A stretch of 64,000 bases of DNA from Cupriavidus alkaliphilus (GTDB taxonomy: Bacteria; Pseudomonadota; Gammaproteobacteria; Burkholderiales; Burkholderiaceae), in the NCBI RefSeq assembly GCF_900094595.1, contig NZ_FMAD01000015.1, positions 1 to 64,000 on the forward strand. The letters run 5' to 3'. The translations under genes and the position numbers were made by a program. The notes under the pieces were generated by a model. That model made no database searches. It saw nothing but the letters and a program-made list of their open reading frames with translations, and was not told the DNA's origin. The first letter of the stretch is position 1. Every line of letters starts with the position of its first letter. Positions 30,210 through 40,257 of the stretch are shown here, one piece after another.

Positions 30210-31145
30210 ATGTATCTCTTGCAACCGCCCGCTGTGCGGAACGCCGACGTGTTCACGACGATGCCGAATGCCTTGCGCCGCCGCGATGTGGACACGGACT
30301 GGTCGCGCGCCAACCGCGGTGGCGCGCGTATCGACGCCTTTCTCGAGGGGCCGGTCTGGGCAAATGGTTACCTGTGGGTGACCGACATCCCTTTCGGACG
30401 CATATTCCGGATCTCCACCGCGGGAGATTGGGAACTGGTCGCCGAGTATGACGGCGAGCCCAACGGCATGAAGCGACTGTCGGGCGACCAATTCCTGATT
30501 ACCGACTACCGCAACGGGTTGATGGTGCTGGACGCATCGACGGGCACGGTGCGCCCCTGGCTTGAACGCCGGAACAGCGAGAGATTTCGCGGACTCAACG
30601 ACCTGGTTTTCGACTCCCGCGGCAATCTGTACTTTACCGATCAGGGGCAGACCGGCATGCACGACCCCACCGGGCGGGTGTACCGGCTAGCAGCGGACGG
30701 GCGCCTGGATGTGCTGATAGCAAACGCGCCGAGTCCGAACGGACTGGTGCTGTCGTCCGACGAGAAGGTGCTCTTCGTCGCCATGACGCGGGGCAACTGC
30801 GTGTGGCGGGTTCCGCTACAGGGCGATGGCTCCGTCAGCAAGGTAGGCCAGTTCTTTACGAGCTACGGCCCAAGCGGGCCTGACGGCCTGGCCATGCGCG
30901 CGGACGGTCACCTTCTCGTTGCCAACCCGGGCCTGGGTTACGTCTGGGTGCTGAATCCGCGCGCCGAACCGGTCGAGGTCATTCGTGGCCCCGCCGGCGC
31001 CTCTCTGACCAACCTCTGTTTTGGCGGGGAGGAGGGCAGGACGCTGTTCATGACGGAATCCACCGGCAGCAGCGTATTGCGCGTCGACATGCCCGTGCCA
31101 GGCGCTCCGGTTCATGGGGGCGCGGCGGGGAAATACCATGCGTGA
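30210..31145 (+). CDS. SMP-30/gluconolactonase-family protein
   Basis: A 311-residue six-bladed beta-propeller of the SMP-30/gluconolactonase family. Metal-site segments are visible: LEGPVWANGYLWVTDI (Glu), GLNDLVFDSRGNLYFTD (Asn, Asp) and SPNGLVLSSDEKVLFVA (Asn), then GPDGLAMRADGHLLVAN. No signal peptide. It probably opens a sugar-acid or other lactone. GAGGA lies 10 bases before the ATG. It overlaps the amidohydrolase gene by 8 bases. Confidence 0.92.
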   Translation: MYLLQPPAVRNADVFTTMPNALRRRDVDTDWSRANRGGARIDAFLEGPVWANGYLWVTDIPFGRIFRISTAGDWELVAEYDGEPNGMKRLSGDQFLITDYRNGLMVLDASTGTVRPWLERRNSERFRGLNDLVFDSRGNLYFTDQGQTGMHDPTGRVYRLAADGRLDVLIANAPSPNGLVLSSDEKVLFVAMTRGNCVWRVPLQGDGSVSKVGQFFTSYGPSGPDGLAMRADGHLLVANPGLGYVWVLNPRAEPVEVIRGPAGASLTNLCFGGEEGRTLFMTESTGSSVLRVDMPVPGAPVHGGAAGKYHA

Positions 31146-31974
31146 GCCGGACCCGTTGTTTGCCGATGCGTGTGACTGCCATATGCATGTCTATGACAGC
31201 CGCTATCCGGCAGCGCCGGGCGCGACGCTGCTCCCGCCCAACGCGACCCTATCGGCGTACCGTGCGGTCCAGCGGCGCCAGGGGACCACGCGCACCGTTG
31301 TGGTCACGCCGTCCACCTACGGACGCGACAACGCCTGCACGCTCGATGCCATCGCGCAACTGGGCAGGGATGCGCGTGGCGTTGCGGTAGTTGGACCAGA
31401 TATTGGCGAAGCCGAGCTCGAGGCACTGCATCGCGCCGGCATTCGCGGGATTCGCTTCAACCTCACCATGCCCGGGCCACTCGATCTTGCTGCGCTACCC
31501 GGTCTTGCTGCCCGTATCGCTCCGCTGGGCTGGCACATTCAACTCAATATCCCCGCGGGATGGCTTACTGACATCGCGGCCACCCTCCGCGCGCTTCCCG
31601 TTGCCGTGGTCTTCGATCACTACGGGCATCTGCCATTCGGCCGGCCCGAAGGTGAGAAGGGGTATGCCGTGATCGCTGACCTCGTTCAGTCGGGCAGGGC
31701 ATGGGTCAAGCTGTCCGCACCATATATCGAAACGGTTGAAGGGCCGCCCACGTACCGGGACGTGGCAGGGCTGGCGTCGCGGTACACGCGCCTGGCGCCC
31801 GATCGCATGGTGTGGGGATCCGACTGGCCGCATCCCACCGTTCAGGCGGCCGGCGGCGATCCCATCGACGACGCGAGCATGCTCGCACTCTTTCGGGAAT
31901 GGTGCGGCAGCGATGCAGTGGTCCGAAAGGTGCTGGTGACCAACCCCGAAACGCTCTACGGCTTCGGCGACTGA
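31138..31974 (+). CDS. Amidohydrolase-2 family hydrolase, 2-pyrone-4,6-dicarboxylate hydrolase-like
   Basis: A 278-residue TIM-barrel hydrolase. CDCHMHVYDSRYP gives the first metal His pair, FDHYGHLPF an active-site His, and WGSDWPHPT the catalytic Asp; the end is VLVTNPETLYGFGD. The layout resembles LigI, which opens a pyrone lactone, and related lactonases. ATG at 31138 was chosen because GGGG lies 6 bases upstream; ATG at 31114 would add 8 residues inside the previous gene. With the SMP-30 protein it gives the operon two possible lactonases. Confidence 0.9.
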   Translation: MREPDPLFADACDCHMHVYDSRYPAAPGATLLPPNATLSAYRAVQRRQGTTRTVVVTPSTYGRDNACTLDAIAQLGRDARGVAVVGPDIGEAELEALHRAGIRGIRFNLTMPGPLDLAALPGLAARIAPLGWHIQLNIPAGWLTDIAATLRALPVAVVFDHYGHLPFGRPEGEKGYAVIADLVQSGRAWVKLSAPYIETVEGPPTYRDVAGLASRYTRLAPDRMVWGSDWPHPTVQAAGGDPIDDASMLALFREWCGSDAVVRKVLVTNPETLYGFGD

Positions 31975-32048
31975 CAGACATTCCGCGTTCGCACTGTGGT
32001 TCTACGAGCCACGGGCAGTTCGCGCAACGAAAACATAGGGAGACTCCC

Positions 32049-33050
32049 ATGCAACAACTTAGCCGCTTCCGTGGCCACGCCCGGCTGGCCCTGATCCTGG
32101 CGCTGACCGTCGCCACCGCCGGTGCGCCTTTGACCACGGCTGCGCAATCGGACTGGCCGAGCAAGCCCATCACTTACGTGGTCCCGTACCCACCGGGGGG
32201 CACCACGGATATCCTGGCGCGGCTTATCGCCCAGAAGCTGGGTCAAGCCTTGCACACAACGGTTGTCGTCGAAAACAAGCCGGGCGCTACCGGCGCCATA
32301 GGCTCCGCGTTCGTCGCCCGGGCTGCTCCGGATGGGTACACCATCCTCGGCGCATCCACCGCCTCCCACGCCATCAATCCTGCATTGAATCCCAGGCCGA
32401 CCTACGACGCAGTCAAATCCTTCGCGCCGGTGGCCCTGGTTGGAACCATTCCGAGTGTTCTGGTCGTCGGGGCAAACAGCCCCTATCGGGACGTCCGTGG
32501 TCTGCTGGCGGCGGCAAAGCGTGAACCGGGAAGACTGAGCTACGGTTCGGGCGGTACCGGAACCATCCTTCAGATGTCAGCCGAATTGCTCAAGCAGCAG
32601 CAAGGCGTGCGCATGACTCACGTGCCTTACAAGGGCGACGTTCCCGCGATCCAGGACGTCATGGCCGGCCATGTCGATTTCATGTTTGCGCCTACCGCGC
32701 CCATTCTGCCCCTTGTCAAGGCCGGCAAGCTGCGGGCGCTTGCCGTCGCCACGAAGGCACGCGCCGCCAGTCTTCCGAACGTTCCGACCATGGCCGAGGC
32801 AGGTGTGGCCGGTTTCAAGGCCGAACAATGGCAGGGCATCTTCGCACCTGCGGGCACTCCGGCAGCTGTAGTGCAGAAACTGAACGCCGAAATCAACCGA
32901 GCGCTAAAAGATCCCGAGGTGCGGGCTCAACTCGATGGCCTGGGCATTAATCCAGCGAGTGGTTCGCCCCAGGCGCTCGCCGACTTCCAGAAAGAAGACA
33001 TTGCGAAGTGGACGCGTGTCGGCAAGGCCGGCGGCATTGTACTGGAGTAG
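32049..33050 (+). CDS. TctC/Bug-family periplasmic solute receptor 3
   Basis: A 333-residue receptor: signal peptide (about residues 1-32, ending TTAAQS), WPSKPITYVVPYPPGGTTD, NKPGATGAIGSAFVARAAPDGYT and VPYKGDVPAIQDVMAGH. ATG at 32049 has GGGAGA 7 bases before it. It is the last intact gene of the IclR-linked operon; a decayed stretch follows. Confidence 0.93.
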   Translation: MQQLSRFRGHARLALILALTVATAGAPLTTAAQSDWPSKPITYVVPYPPGGTTDILARLIAQKLGQALHTTVVVENKPGATGAIGSAFVARAAPDGYTILGASTASHAINPALNPRPTYDAVKSFAPVALVGTIPSVLVVGANSPYRDVRGLLAAAKREPGRLSYGSGGTGTILQMSAELLKQQQGVRMTHVPYKGDVPAIQDVMAGHVDFMFAPTAPILPLVKAGKLRALAVATKARAASLPNVPTMAEAGVAGFKAEQWQGIFAPAGTPAAVVQKLNAEINRALKDPEVRAQLDGLGINPASGSPQALADFQKEDIAKWTRVGKAGGIVLE

Positions 33051-33853
33051 TGCGAAGAAGGCTTTCGTGCTCTCGCGTCCCGTGAACGAGTCCAATGCGC
33101 GCAAGAAGATGATGGAGACAACGATGCAACCCAAGACCTCGCACGTTATCAACTCCGAAAGCGCGAACTAGGCGGTGGTAATTCGCGAGAGTGGTGTCCG
33201 CCTGGACTAAAGGAGACTGACGTGTACATCGGATCGATCATGAGCGGGAACGGATGCCGCGGCAAAACGAATCCTCGTGCAGAACGCCGAGACGCTCTAT
33301 GGCTTCGAGCCGCTTTAGCTCCAGGGGTTGATCCCCGCATGCCGGTGGCATAGCGGGGAGTGAGCTTGATGTACGGGCACTGGGGAGTGGGCGAGTTGCA
33401 TCCCTCAGGTTCACGTTCAATTTGACATAACACTTATTATGCGAAGAAAGGATGTAGCGGCTAGGTTGTAATGTCTGGTTCTGGCTAAGTTCAAATGTCC
33501 GAGTTTGGCAGGCGCAAGCTTGACAGCTTCCACCTTGGGAGCCCGTCATGCCAGCAGGAGCCATTACCGCGACGATGCGGCAGATCGAACGGCTTAAGTT
33601 TGTTCAAGCGCTGGCCCGCTTGGCCGATCGACACATTGCAAATTTGCCGCCTGGAAATCCCGCATGCCTGGCAGGAAATGTCCGGCGCTCCTCGCGTGGA
33701 GTACTTGGCAGCGATGTAGCCGACAACGCCTATCCTCCCCGCGCGCGCCCCGCCTGCCGGGTGCTACCATTGCGCGGCATTCTGTACAGAAAGACAGATA
33801 GCCAGTCACCCGTCGCTGCGGCGACCGCGTGGTGCGATGCCATCAGATATTCC
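33051..33853. other. Gene-poor, decayed intergenic stretch
   Basis: About 800 bases between the third TctC receptor and the LysR start. It is less GC-rich around 33,400-33,480 than its neighbours. It contains one recognisable gene remnant (33,247-33,318) and an isolated ribosome site plus GTG at 33,222 (AAAGGAG, then GTGTACATC) that leads into a short open frame out of register with that remnant. No intact gene, IS element or RNA gene was seen. It looks like the scar of a deletion. Confidence 0.6.
33247..33318 (+). pseudogene. C-terminal remnant of a second amidohydrolase
   Basis: Read in one frame, these bases give GTDAAAKRILVQNAETLYGF followed by E-P-L and a stop. This matches the end of the intact amidohydrolase at 31,138-31,974 (CGSDAVVRKVLVTNPETLYGF-G-D). 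Upstream an in-frame stop lies at 33,241-33,243 and no more of the family is readable. It is therefore the last 23-24 codons of a lost paralogue, diverged from the intact copy and so not a recent duplication. Confidence 0.75.
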
Positions 33854-34780
33854 ATGGAACTGCGTCAACTCCGCTATTTCGCCAAGGTGTGTGAGCTCGG
33901 CAGCTTCGGCAAGGCAGCGCTCGAACTGGGACTTGCGACCTCCGCACTCAGCCAGCAGGTCAGCAGGCTCGAACGCGAACTGTCCACGCGCCTGCTGCAG
34001 CGCCAATCCACAGGCGTGGTGCCAACCGATGCCGGACTGGCATTCCTGCGGCAGGCCCAGCTGACGCTGCGCCACGCCGACAATGCGGTACGGGCCGCGC
34101 AGCAGGCGCGGCTGTCCGGCCATGTCAGCATCGGCCTGGCGTCGACTACCGCCGCGGTGCTGGGCGTGCCCCTGCTGCGTGCAATGGCTACGCGTTATCC
34201 CGACGTACGGGTCCACGTGGTCGAGGCCCTGTCCGGGCATCTGAGCGAGATGCTCAACGCGCGCAGGCTGGATCTGGCCATCGTGTTCCGTACCGAGACC
34301 GCGCGCCGCTGGAGCGTGACGCCGCTCCTCGATGAAAAGCTCTATGTGCTCGGCGCCGCGGGCCTGCCGGGCCTGCCGGTCAGCCAGCGTGCCCGGCTCG
34401 CGCAACTGGGGGAGCTGCCGCTGATCCTGCCGAGCGTTACCCACGGTCTGCGCGCTCTGCTCGATGCGGCCTTTGCGCGGGTGCGCGTGACGCCGAACGT
34501 GGTGGTGGAGATCGACGGCCTGTCGATGCTGATGGACGCGGTGCGCGCGGGCTTTGGTGCCACCATCCAGCCGGGCGCAGCAACCGCGCGCCTCAATGAT
34601 CCGACGCTGGTCCGCTCGCTGGTGGTCGACGCCCAGCTTGGACGGCACAACCTGCTGGCCAGCCTTTCCGATGATGAACTTTCGCCCGCGGCACTGGCCG
34701 CGCGGGTCGTGCTGGCCGACACCGCGCGCGGCCTGGTTCGCGACGGCGCGTGGTTCGGCGCGACGCTCCACAAGGATTGA
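33854..34780 (+). CDS. LysR-family transcription regulator
   Basis: A 308-residue LysR protein starting MELRQLRYFAKVCELGSFGK, with the typical helix-turn-helix (A-L-E-L-G-L-A-T-S-A-L-S-Q-Q-V-S-R-L-E) in residues 1-60 and a two-lobe effector domain after about 90. It is convergent with the TctC-tcuB-tcuA block, the position of a possible TcuR-like activator, though classical tcuR lies upstream of tcuA. ATG at 33854 was chosen from the family N-terminus; upstream in-frame sequence looks non-coding. Confidence 0.92.
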   Translation: MELRQLRYFAKVCELGSFGKAALELGLATSALSQQVSRLERELSTRLLQRQSTGVVPTDAGLAFLRQAQLTLRHADNAVRAAQQARLSGHVSIGLASTTAAVLGVPLLRAMATRYPDVRVHVVEALSGHLSEMLNARRLDLAIVFRTETARRWSVTPLLDEKLYVLGAAGLPGLPVSQRARLAQLGELPLILPSVTHGLRALLDAAFARVRVTPNVVVEIDGLSMLMDAVRAGFGATIQPGAATARLNDPTLVRSLVVDAQLGRHNLLASLSDDELSPAALAARVVLADTARGLVRDGAWFGATLHKD

Positions 34781-34848
34781 GATCTGGACGACCGCGCCGC
34801 AATCAGCCGCCGTTCACACGCGCCGGCGCGATGGTCCGATGGCCGGCC

Positions 34849-35829
34849 TCAATCGACCGTAATCTTCCGCTCCCTGACGATCGCGCCCCACTTTGCGCTC
34901 TCCTTCTTCATGAAGGCAAGCAGTTCCGGCCGCGTGGTCGGCTGCGGTGTCAGGCCATGCTTGTTCAGCGCATCTTTCACCTGCGCATCGTTCAGCACCT
35001 TGACGACCTCCTGGTTCCAGCGATCGAGGATGGGCGCCGGCGTCGTGCCCGGGGCCACGAAGGCGTACCAGTTCAGCGCCTCGAAGCCGGGGTAGCCGGA
35101 TTCGGCCACGGTGGGGACGTTCGGCAAGTACGCCGGCCGTACCGGACCGGTGGTGGCCAGCGGCACCAGCTTGCCGGCCTCGACTTGCGGCATCGCGGTC
35201 GGCGGGGCCGCAAAGTATGACGTCACGCGCTGGCCAAGCAGATCCTGGAGTGCTGGTGCACCACCCTTGTATGGAATGTGGACCATCTCGATACCGGCAC
35301 GCTGGTTGAACAGTTCTCCCGCCAGATGGGAAGCAGAGCCAGCGCCGGTCGACGCATAGTCCACGGCGCCGGGCTTCTTCTTTGCCAGCGCGACCAACTC
35401 GGTCAGGTTGTTCACGCCGGCCCCCTTGTGCACCACCAGCATATTGGGGAAGTTCACGCCGCCCGATACCGGCGCCAGATCCTTGAACGGATCGTAGGGC
35501 AGCTTCATGAGATGTGGCGCGATGGTCAGCGGCCCGATCGAGCCGAACAGCAACATGCTGCCATCCGCGGGACCGCGGGCCACCAGTTGGTGGGCAATAT
35601 TGCCGCCAGCGCCGCCACGGTTGTCGACGACTACCGGCTGGCCGAGGTTGTCCGCCAGCTTCTTGGCGATCAGCCGCGCGGCGGCATCGGCGGCGCCGCC
35701 GGCGGCGAAGCCCACCACCAGCGTAACCGGCTTGCCGCCGGCAATGGGCTGCGCTTGCGCAACACCCGATGACAGGGAAAAGCAGAGCGCGGCCAGCAAG
35801 GTTGCGCGCAGGGTCGGTCGACGGTCCAT
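34849..35829 (-). CDS. TctC/Bug-family periplasmic solute receptor 4
   Basis: A 326-residue receptor: signal peptide (SSGVAQA end), then PVTLVVGFAAGGAADAAARL, NRGGAGGNIAHQLVARGPADG and IPYKGGAPALQDLLGQ. ATG at 35829 begins the signal peptide. It lies 79 bases after tcuB on the same strand and probably delivers the tricarboxylate oxidised by TcuA. It occupies the place of the MFS transporter TcuC of the classical operon; no TctA/TctB genes are nearby. Confidence 0.92.
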   Translation of the reverse strand: MDRRPTLRATLLAALCFSLSSGVAQAQPIAGGKPVTLVVGFAAGGAADAAARLIAKKLADNLGQPVVVDNRGGAGGNIAHQLVARGPADGSMLLFGSIGPLTIAPHLMKLPYDPFKDLAPVSGGVNFPNMLVVHKGAGVNNLTELVALAKKKPGAVDYASTGAGSASHLAGELFNQRAGIEMVHIPYKGGAPALQDLLGQRVTSYFAAPPTAMPQVEAGKLVPLATTGPVRPAYLPNVPTVAESGYPGFEALNWYAFVAPGTTPAPILDRWNQEVVKVLNDAQVKDALNKHGLTPQPTTRPELLAFMKKESAKWGAIVRERKITVD

Positions 35830-35908
35830 CGAATCGGTCTCCGTATTGTCGTTCTGGAAAGGGTTATTCTGGAAAAGCTTGGGGACTGGCCAGCTGCCGG
35901 GCAGCCGC

Positions 35909-37120
35909 TCAGTCCGCCCCGAGCCCGACCGGGTTCGGCCGGCGCTTCTCCACCGCATGGCGCAGCAGCGCGGCACTGCGGAACACGCCGTGGGCGAACT
36001 TGCCGTAAGGCATGGTGGCGAACAGCGCCATCACCGCGCCCAGGTGCAGGCACAAGAGGATGGCCATCGCCGGCGTGCCGCGGCCCAGCCACAGCGCCAG
36101 GCCGCTGGTGGCGGTAAGGAACAGCAAGGCGATGAAGCCGAGGTCCATTGGCCGCTGGCCGTGCGCCAGGTGCAGGCGGTGGCGTTGCAGGTTGAGCCAG
36201 CCGAGACCCGCGGTGCCGATCGCGAGACCGACACCACCGATGGCACCGAGCAGCTTGGGCAGGCTCGGCAGCTCATATGGCGCGTGCCAGCCGAAGGCAT
36301 AGTGATAGACCGTCGCCACTGCAGTCGCGGCAAAGCACAGCAGGAAGCCATAGAACGTCAGGTGATGGAAACGCCGGCGTGACAGCGTGAAGGCGTCGTC
36401 GGCATTGTTGCAGCCGGCACCATGCCCGCCGTCGAGGTATTTCAGCCGCAGCACGGCGGCACCGGCTTCCGCCGCCGCCGGGGCGCTTACCGCGGCACCA
36501 CTGGTCGCGGGGGTGATTTCGCGCCAGAACCTGCGTATCCCCATTGCCAGTGCAAGCACCACGAACCCGAACACCGGCGCAAACATCGACACCAGCAGGT
36601 TATGCGGGAACAGCGCATAGAAATTGCCAGTGGCCGGACCGGGCCACAAGGTGCCGTTGAGCGCCACGGCCAACAGCAGGAACAGCGTCAGGCCGAGTGC
36701 CAGGGCCAGCGACAAGGTGAGGCCATTGCGCCGGTACAGCGCGCCGAGCCTTGGCGGCCACGCATAGTCCTGGTAGGTCTGGCCACGGACCTCCGCCATC
36801 GCCACCGGGATGTTGACGGCAAACTCGTGCGGCGGCGCGTACTGGCAGGCATGCAGGCATGCCCCGCAGTTGTGGCACAAATTGGCCATATAGTGCACGT
36901 CGGCACGGCCAAACTCGAGCCGCCGCGTCATGGCGGGAAACACCGCGCAGAAGCCTTCGCAATAGCGGCAGGCATTGCAGATCTGCAGGATGCGCGCGAC
37001 CTCGCCTTCTGCAGCCGTCAGCGGCAATACGGGATGGATCGGAATCACGCGTCGGTCAGTGCCACCCACGCCTTGCGCGTCGGCATGCGCCTGATCGACC
37101 AGTTCAGCTAGCGATGGCAT
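35909..37120 (-). CDS. tcuB: TcuB: membrane iron-sulfur electron carrier for tricarballylate dehydrogenase
   Basis: A 403-residue protein. The N-terminal part has two ferredoxin-like cysteine clusters ([12 protein letters not shown] and [14 protein letters not shown]); the rest has about six hydrophobic segments with several His residues. TcuB reoxidises the FAD of TcuA and passes electrons to the quinone pool. Its ATG at 37120 lies inside the end of tcuA (17-base overlap), so the two are coupled. Confidence 0.93.
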   Translation of the reverse strand: MPSLAELVDQAHADAQGVGGTDRRVIPIHPVLPLTAAEGEVARILQICNACRYCEGFCAVFPAMTRRLEFGRADVHYMANLCHNCGACLHACQYAPPHEFAVNIPVAMAEVRGQTYQDYAWPPRLGALYRRNGLTLSLALALGLTLFLLLAVALNGTLWPGPATGNFYALFPHNLLVSMFAPVFGFVVLALAMGIRRFWREITPATSGAAVSAPAAAEAGAAVLRLKYLDGGHGAGCNNADDAFTLSRRRFHHLTFYGFLLCFAATAVATVYHYAFGWHAPYELPSLPKLLGAIGGVGLAIGTAGLGWLNLQRHRLHLAHGQRPMDLGFIALLFLTATSGLALWLGRGTPAMAILLCLHLGAVMALFATMPYGKFAHGVFRSAALLRHAVEKRRPNPVGLGAD

Positions 37121-38534
37121 CGGCCTGCTCCATGTCGAAATCGGGATGTCGGTAATCACAGGCACGCGCGGCGTTCACGCCGGCGATGCGGCCAAAGGCT
37201 GTGCCGATCGCCATGCCGACGCCCGCGGTATAGCCCTTGCCCAGCACGTTGCCGGCCATCATTTCGCCGGCGACGAACAGGTTCGGGCTAGGCCTGCCAT
37301 CGAAATGGACCTGCGCCCGCTCGTTGACCCTGAGGCCGAGGTAAGTGAAGGTCACGCCGGGACGCAGCGCGTACCCGATATAGGGAGGCGTGTCGAGCGG
37401 CCGCGCCCAGTGCGTCTTGGCCGGTGCGATGCCATCGGTGGCGCAATCGTCCAGCACCGTGTGGTCGAAGGTACCGGGCCGGCAAGCAGCGTTGAAGGCT
37501 TCAACGGTCCGCACGAAGGTGGCTTCCGGCACCCCGAGCTTGCGCGCCAGTTCGTCCAGCGTATCGGCGGTCGTACCCGGGAACACCGGCGGCATGAAGC
37601 GGCCGATGGCCTTCTGGTCAATGATCGAGAAGCCGATCTGCCCTGGCTGCTGCGCGACCAGGCGTCCCCAGATCGCATATCGCTTGGGCCAGAAGTCCTC
37701 GCCCTCATCGTAGAAGCGCTCCCCGTCGCGGTTGACGACCACGCCGAGCGAGACACAGTCGATCCGCGTGCAGATGCCGCCGTCATAAAGCGGCGCGCGT
37801 GCGTCGATCGCCACCATATGTGCCTGGGTTGGATCGCCGATCGCATCGGCCCCCGCGTCGATCATATGGCGCAGCAGCACGCCCTGATTGAAGCGCGTGC
37901 CGCGGATCAGGAAGTTGTCCGACGGCCATTCGCCGCGTTCGTTCTGGCCCCAGGCTTCGCGCAGCCAGTCCCGGTTCGATTCGAAACCGCCGGCGGCCAG
38001 CACGCAGGTCCTGGCCTCGATGCGTTCGCCGGTAGCGGTCACGGCGGCGACGAAACGGTCGCCGTCGCGCTCGATGGCGGCAACCGGGGTGTCGTAGCGG
38101 ATCTCGACACCGAGTGCCTCGGCGCTGCGGAAATAGGCGTTGACCAGCGCCTTGCCGCCGCCCATGAAGAAGGCATTGGTGCGCGCCACGTGCAGCGCCC
38201 CTGACAATGGCGGCTGGAAATGGACGCCGTGTCGGCGCATCCAGCCGCGGCATCGCGACGATGCACGGATCGTCATGCGCGCGAGTGGCTCGTTAGTGAT
38301 GCCACCCGTCACCTTCAGCAGGTCCTGCCAGTATTCCTCTTCCGGGTAGGCATCGACCAGCACATCCTGTGGGGCCTTATGCATGCAGCGCAGGTTGCGG
38401 GTGTGCTGCGAATTGCCCCCGCGCCATTCGCGCGGCGAGCCTTCCAGCAGCAGCACCGAGGCACCCGCTTCGCGCGCCATCAACGCGGCGCACAGCGCGG
38501 CATTGCCGCCGCCGATCACCAGCACATCTTTCAT
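37104..38534 (-). CDS. tcuA: TcuA: FAD-dependent tricarballylate dehydrogenase
   Basis: A 476-residue flavoprotein of the succinate dehydrogenase/fumarate reductase family. The FAD-binding start is [21 protein letters not shown]; a second FAD segment near the end is [30 protein letters not shown]. TcuA oxidises tricarballylate to cis-aconitate; some homologues act on related acids. ATG at 38534 follows GGAGA by 6 bases; an upstream ATG at 38567 lacks such a site. First gene of the tcuA-tcuB-TctC transcript. Confidence 0.92.
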   Translation of the reverse strand: MKDVLVIGGGNAALCAALMAREAGASVLLLEGSPREWRGGNSQHTRNLRCMHKAPQDVLVDAYPEEEYWQDLLKVTGGITNEPLARMTIRASSRCRGWMRRHGVHFQPPLSGALHVARTNAFFMGGGKALVNAYFRSAEALGVEIRYDTPVAAIERDGDRFVAAVTATGERIEARTCVLAAGGFESNRDWLREAWGQNERGEWPSDNFLIRGTRFNQGVLLRHMIDAGADAIGDPTQAHMVAIDARAPLYDGGICTRIDCVSLGVVVNRDGERFYDEGEDFWPKRYAIWGRLVAQQPGQIGFSIIDQKAIGRFMPPVFPGTTADTLDELARKLGVPEATFVRTVEAFNAACRPGTFDHTVLDDCATDGIAPAKTHWARPLDTPPYIGYALRPGVTFTYLGLRVNERAQVHFDGRPSPNLFVAGEMMAGNVLGKGYTAGVGMAIGTAFGRIAGVNAARACDYRHPDFDMEQADAIAS

Positions 38535-38775
38535 GGGGAATCTCCTTGTGGGCTCGACTGTATGCAAGGCCCGACGGAGACGAAAGGTGACGGCGATTAA
38601 GACGTGTTAAGTTATTGTGAAGGGTCGGGGGTGGTGACCGGCGCCGCCGGACGACAGGGCAAGATCCACGAACTGGGGATCCCTACTCCTTCGCGTTCAC
38701 GGCTGATGTCCCCATCCAGCCTGGGCAGATTTCCCCATGCCCGAGCCCCGAGGTCGGCGCTCTTCATCCGCCCGC

Positions 38776-39468
38776 TCAGCTGAGCGCCTGCGCCACCCCG
38801 GCCTGCGCATGGAGCGCCGTGGTATCGAACACCGGCAGCGCTACATCCCCCTGGCCGATCAGCAGCGTGATTTCCGTGCAGCCAAGGATCACGCCTTCGG
38901 CGCCTTGCGCCGCGAGACCGGCAATGATGCGCTGGTAGTCAGCCCGGGCGCCGTCGCGCACGATGCCGTGGCAGAGTTCTTCATAGATGATTGCATGAGC
39001 CTGTTCGCGCCCGGCCAGGTCCGGCACGACGACGTCGATCCCGTGCATGTCGCGCATCCGCCCGCGGTAGAAGTCCTGCTCCATGGTGAAGCGGGTGCCA
39101 AGCAGGCCTACGCGTCGGATACCGGCCGTGCGCAAGGCGTGCGCAGTCGGGTCGACGATATGGAGGAACGGGACGGTAAGCGCCGCTTCGATCGCCGGCG
39201 CCACCCGATGCATGGTGTTGGTACAGAGCAGCACGAAATCGGCGCCGCCGGCCTGGACCCGCCGCGCGGCTTGCTGCATCAACTGCGCAAGCTCGTCCCA
39301 TTGACCGGCGTGCTGCAAGGTCTTGATCTCTTCGAAGCAGACGGTGGCCATCAGGCTGCGGGCGTTGTTGTGGCCACCCAGCCGTGCTTTCATTTCCTGG
39401 TTGATCAGTCGGTAGTATTCGGCCGAGGATTCCCAGCTCATGCCGCCGATCAGGCCGATGGTCTTCAT
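38776..39468 (-). CDS. Aspartate/glutamate racemase-family protein
   Basis: A 230-residue cofactor-independent amino-acid racemase of the YgeA/Asp-Glu group. IGLIGGMSWESSAEYY starts the first lobe; the two catalytic cysteines are in LLCTNTMH and ILGCTEI. ATG at 39468 has AAGGAG 8 bases before it. It stands alone between the tcu block and the RidA gene. Substrate is not readable; a link to D-amino acids in the siderophore peptide is only a thought. Confidence 0.9.
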   Translation of the reverse strand: MKTIGLIGGMSWESSAEYYRLINQEMKARLGGHNNARSLMATVCFEEIKTLQHAGQWDELAQLMQQAARRVQAGGADFVLLCTNTMHRVAPAIEAALTVPFLHIVDPTAHALRTAGIRRVGLLGTRFTMEQDFYRGRMRDMHGIDVVVPDLAGREQAHAIIYEELCHGIVRDGARADYQRIIAGLAAQGAEGVILGCTEITLLIGQGDVALPVFDTTALHAQAGVAQALS

Positions 39469-39761
39469 GTTCCGCTTCTCCTTGCGCAAGGATCTCGTAA
39501 TCTTGAAAAAGACTAGCAGCGCAGGGCGATGTCAGACATGAACAGTTTCGCTGAATTCGCCCTGACCAGTGCTGGCTCGAATCGCGATAAAGCGAGATTC
39601 ATCGGCCCCGGCTCTCGCAAGGCAATGGATGCGGCTTGCGACATTGTAAAGGTGACGCACATCCTGGCTCCGCGCGCGCCCTTGCCACCGCGATGCCATC
39701 CCAATGCCAACAGCGGGGACGGCCGAAACCGTACCCCGCTGCCCTCTTCCCCCAAAAAAAC

Positions 39762-40223
39762 TCAGGGCTTGACCGCGATCGCCCCGATCTCCACGGCGAC
39801 ATCGCGCGGCAGGCGCGCGACCTGCACCGTTGCCCGTGCCGGCGCGACGCCGGTGAAGTAGGTCCCGTAGACCTCGTTCATCTTGGCGAAGTCGTTCAGG
39901 TCCTTCATGTAGACGGTGGTGGAAACGACGTCGGCCATGGTCATGCCGTCGGCCGCCAGCACGGCCTTCAGGTTATCGAGCACCAGCCGGGTCTGGGCTT
40001 CGATGGGGGCATCCTTGAGCAGTTCGCCGGTCTTCGGATGGATCGGGATCTGGCCGGCAAGATACAGCACGTTGCCGGCGCGCACGGCCTGGGAGTATGG
40101 GCCGATGGCCTTGGGGGCATCGGCCGAGGCGACGGCGCGCAGCGTGCCGCCGTGCTGGGCGCAGGCCGAGAGCGATGCCACGCCGCACAGCGCCGCGGCC
40201 ATCAGAGCAATAGATCGTTTCAT
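39762..40223 (-). CDS. RidA-family protein with lipoprotein signal
   Basis: A 153-residue RidA/YjgF protein with an unusual start: a lipoprotein signal with lipobox LSAC (Cys21). The core is typical: [20 protein letters not shown] and [22 protein letters not shown], whose first Arg binds the imine carboxylate. RidA proteins hydrolyse reactive enamines and imines released by PLP enzymes. It starts 34 bases downstream of the Tat-exported PLP enzyme gene, so the two are likely partners outside the cytoplasm. Confidence 0.88.
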   Translation of the reverse strand: MKRSIALMAAALCGVASLSACAQHGGTLRAVASADAPKAIGPYSQAVRAGNVLYLAGQIPIHPKTGELLKDAPIEAQTRLVLDNLKAVLAADGMTMADVVSTTVYMKDLNDFAKMNEVYGTYFTGVAPARATVQVARLPRDVAVEIGAIAVKP

Positions 40224-40257
40224 GGGCTTGACTCTTGTCGTGTTGAAACGGGACCGG

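Noticed and set aside
39529-39861. A 110-codon plus-strand frame between the racemase and RidA genes
   Set aside because: It has no ribosome site or family motif and its end overlaps the RidA gene in antisense.
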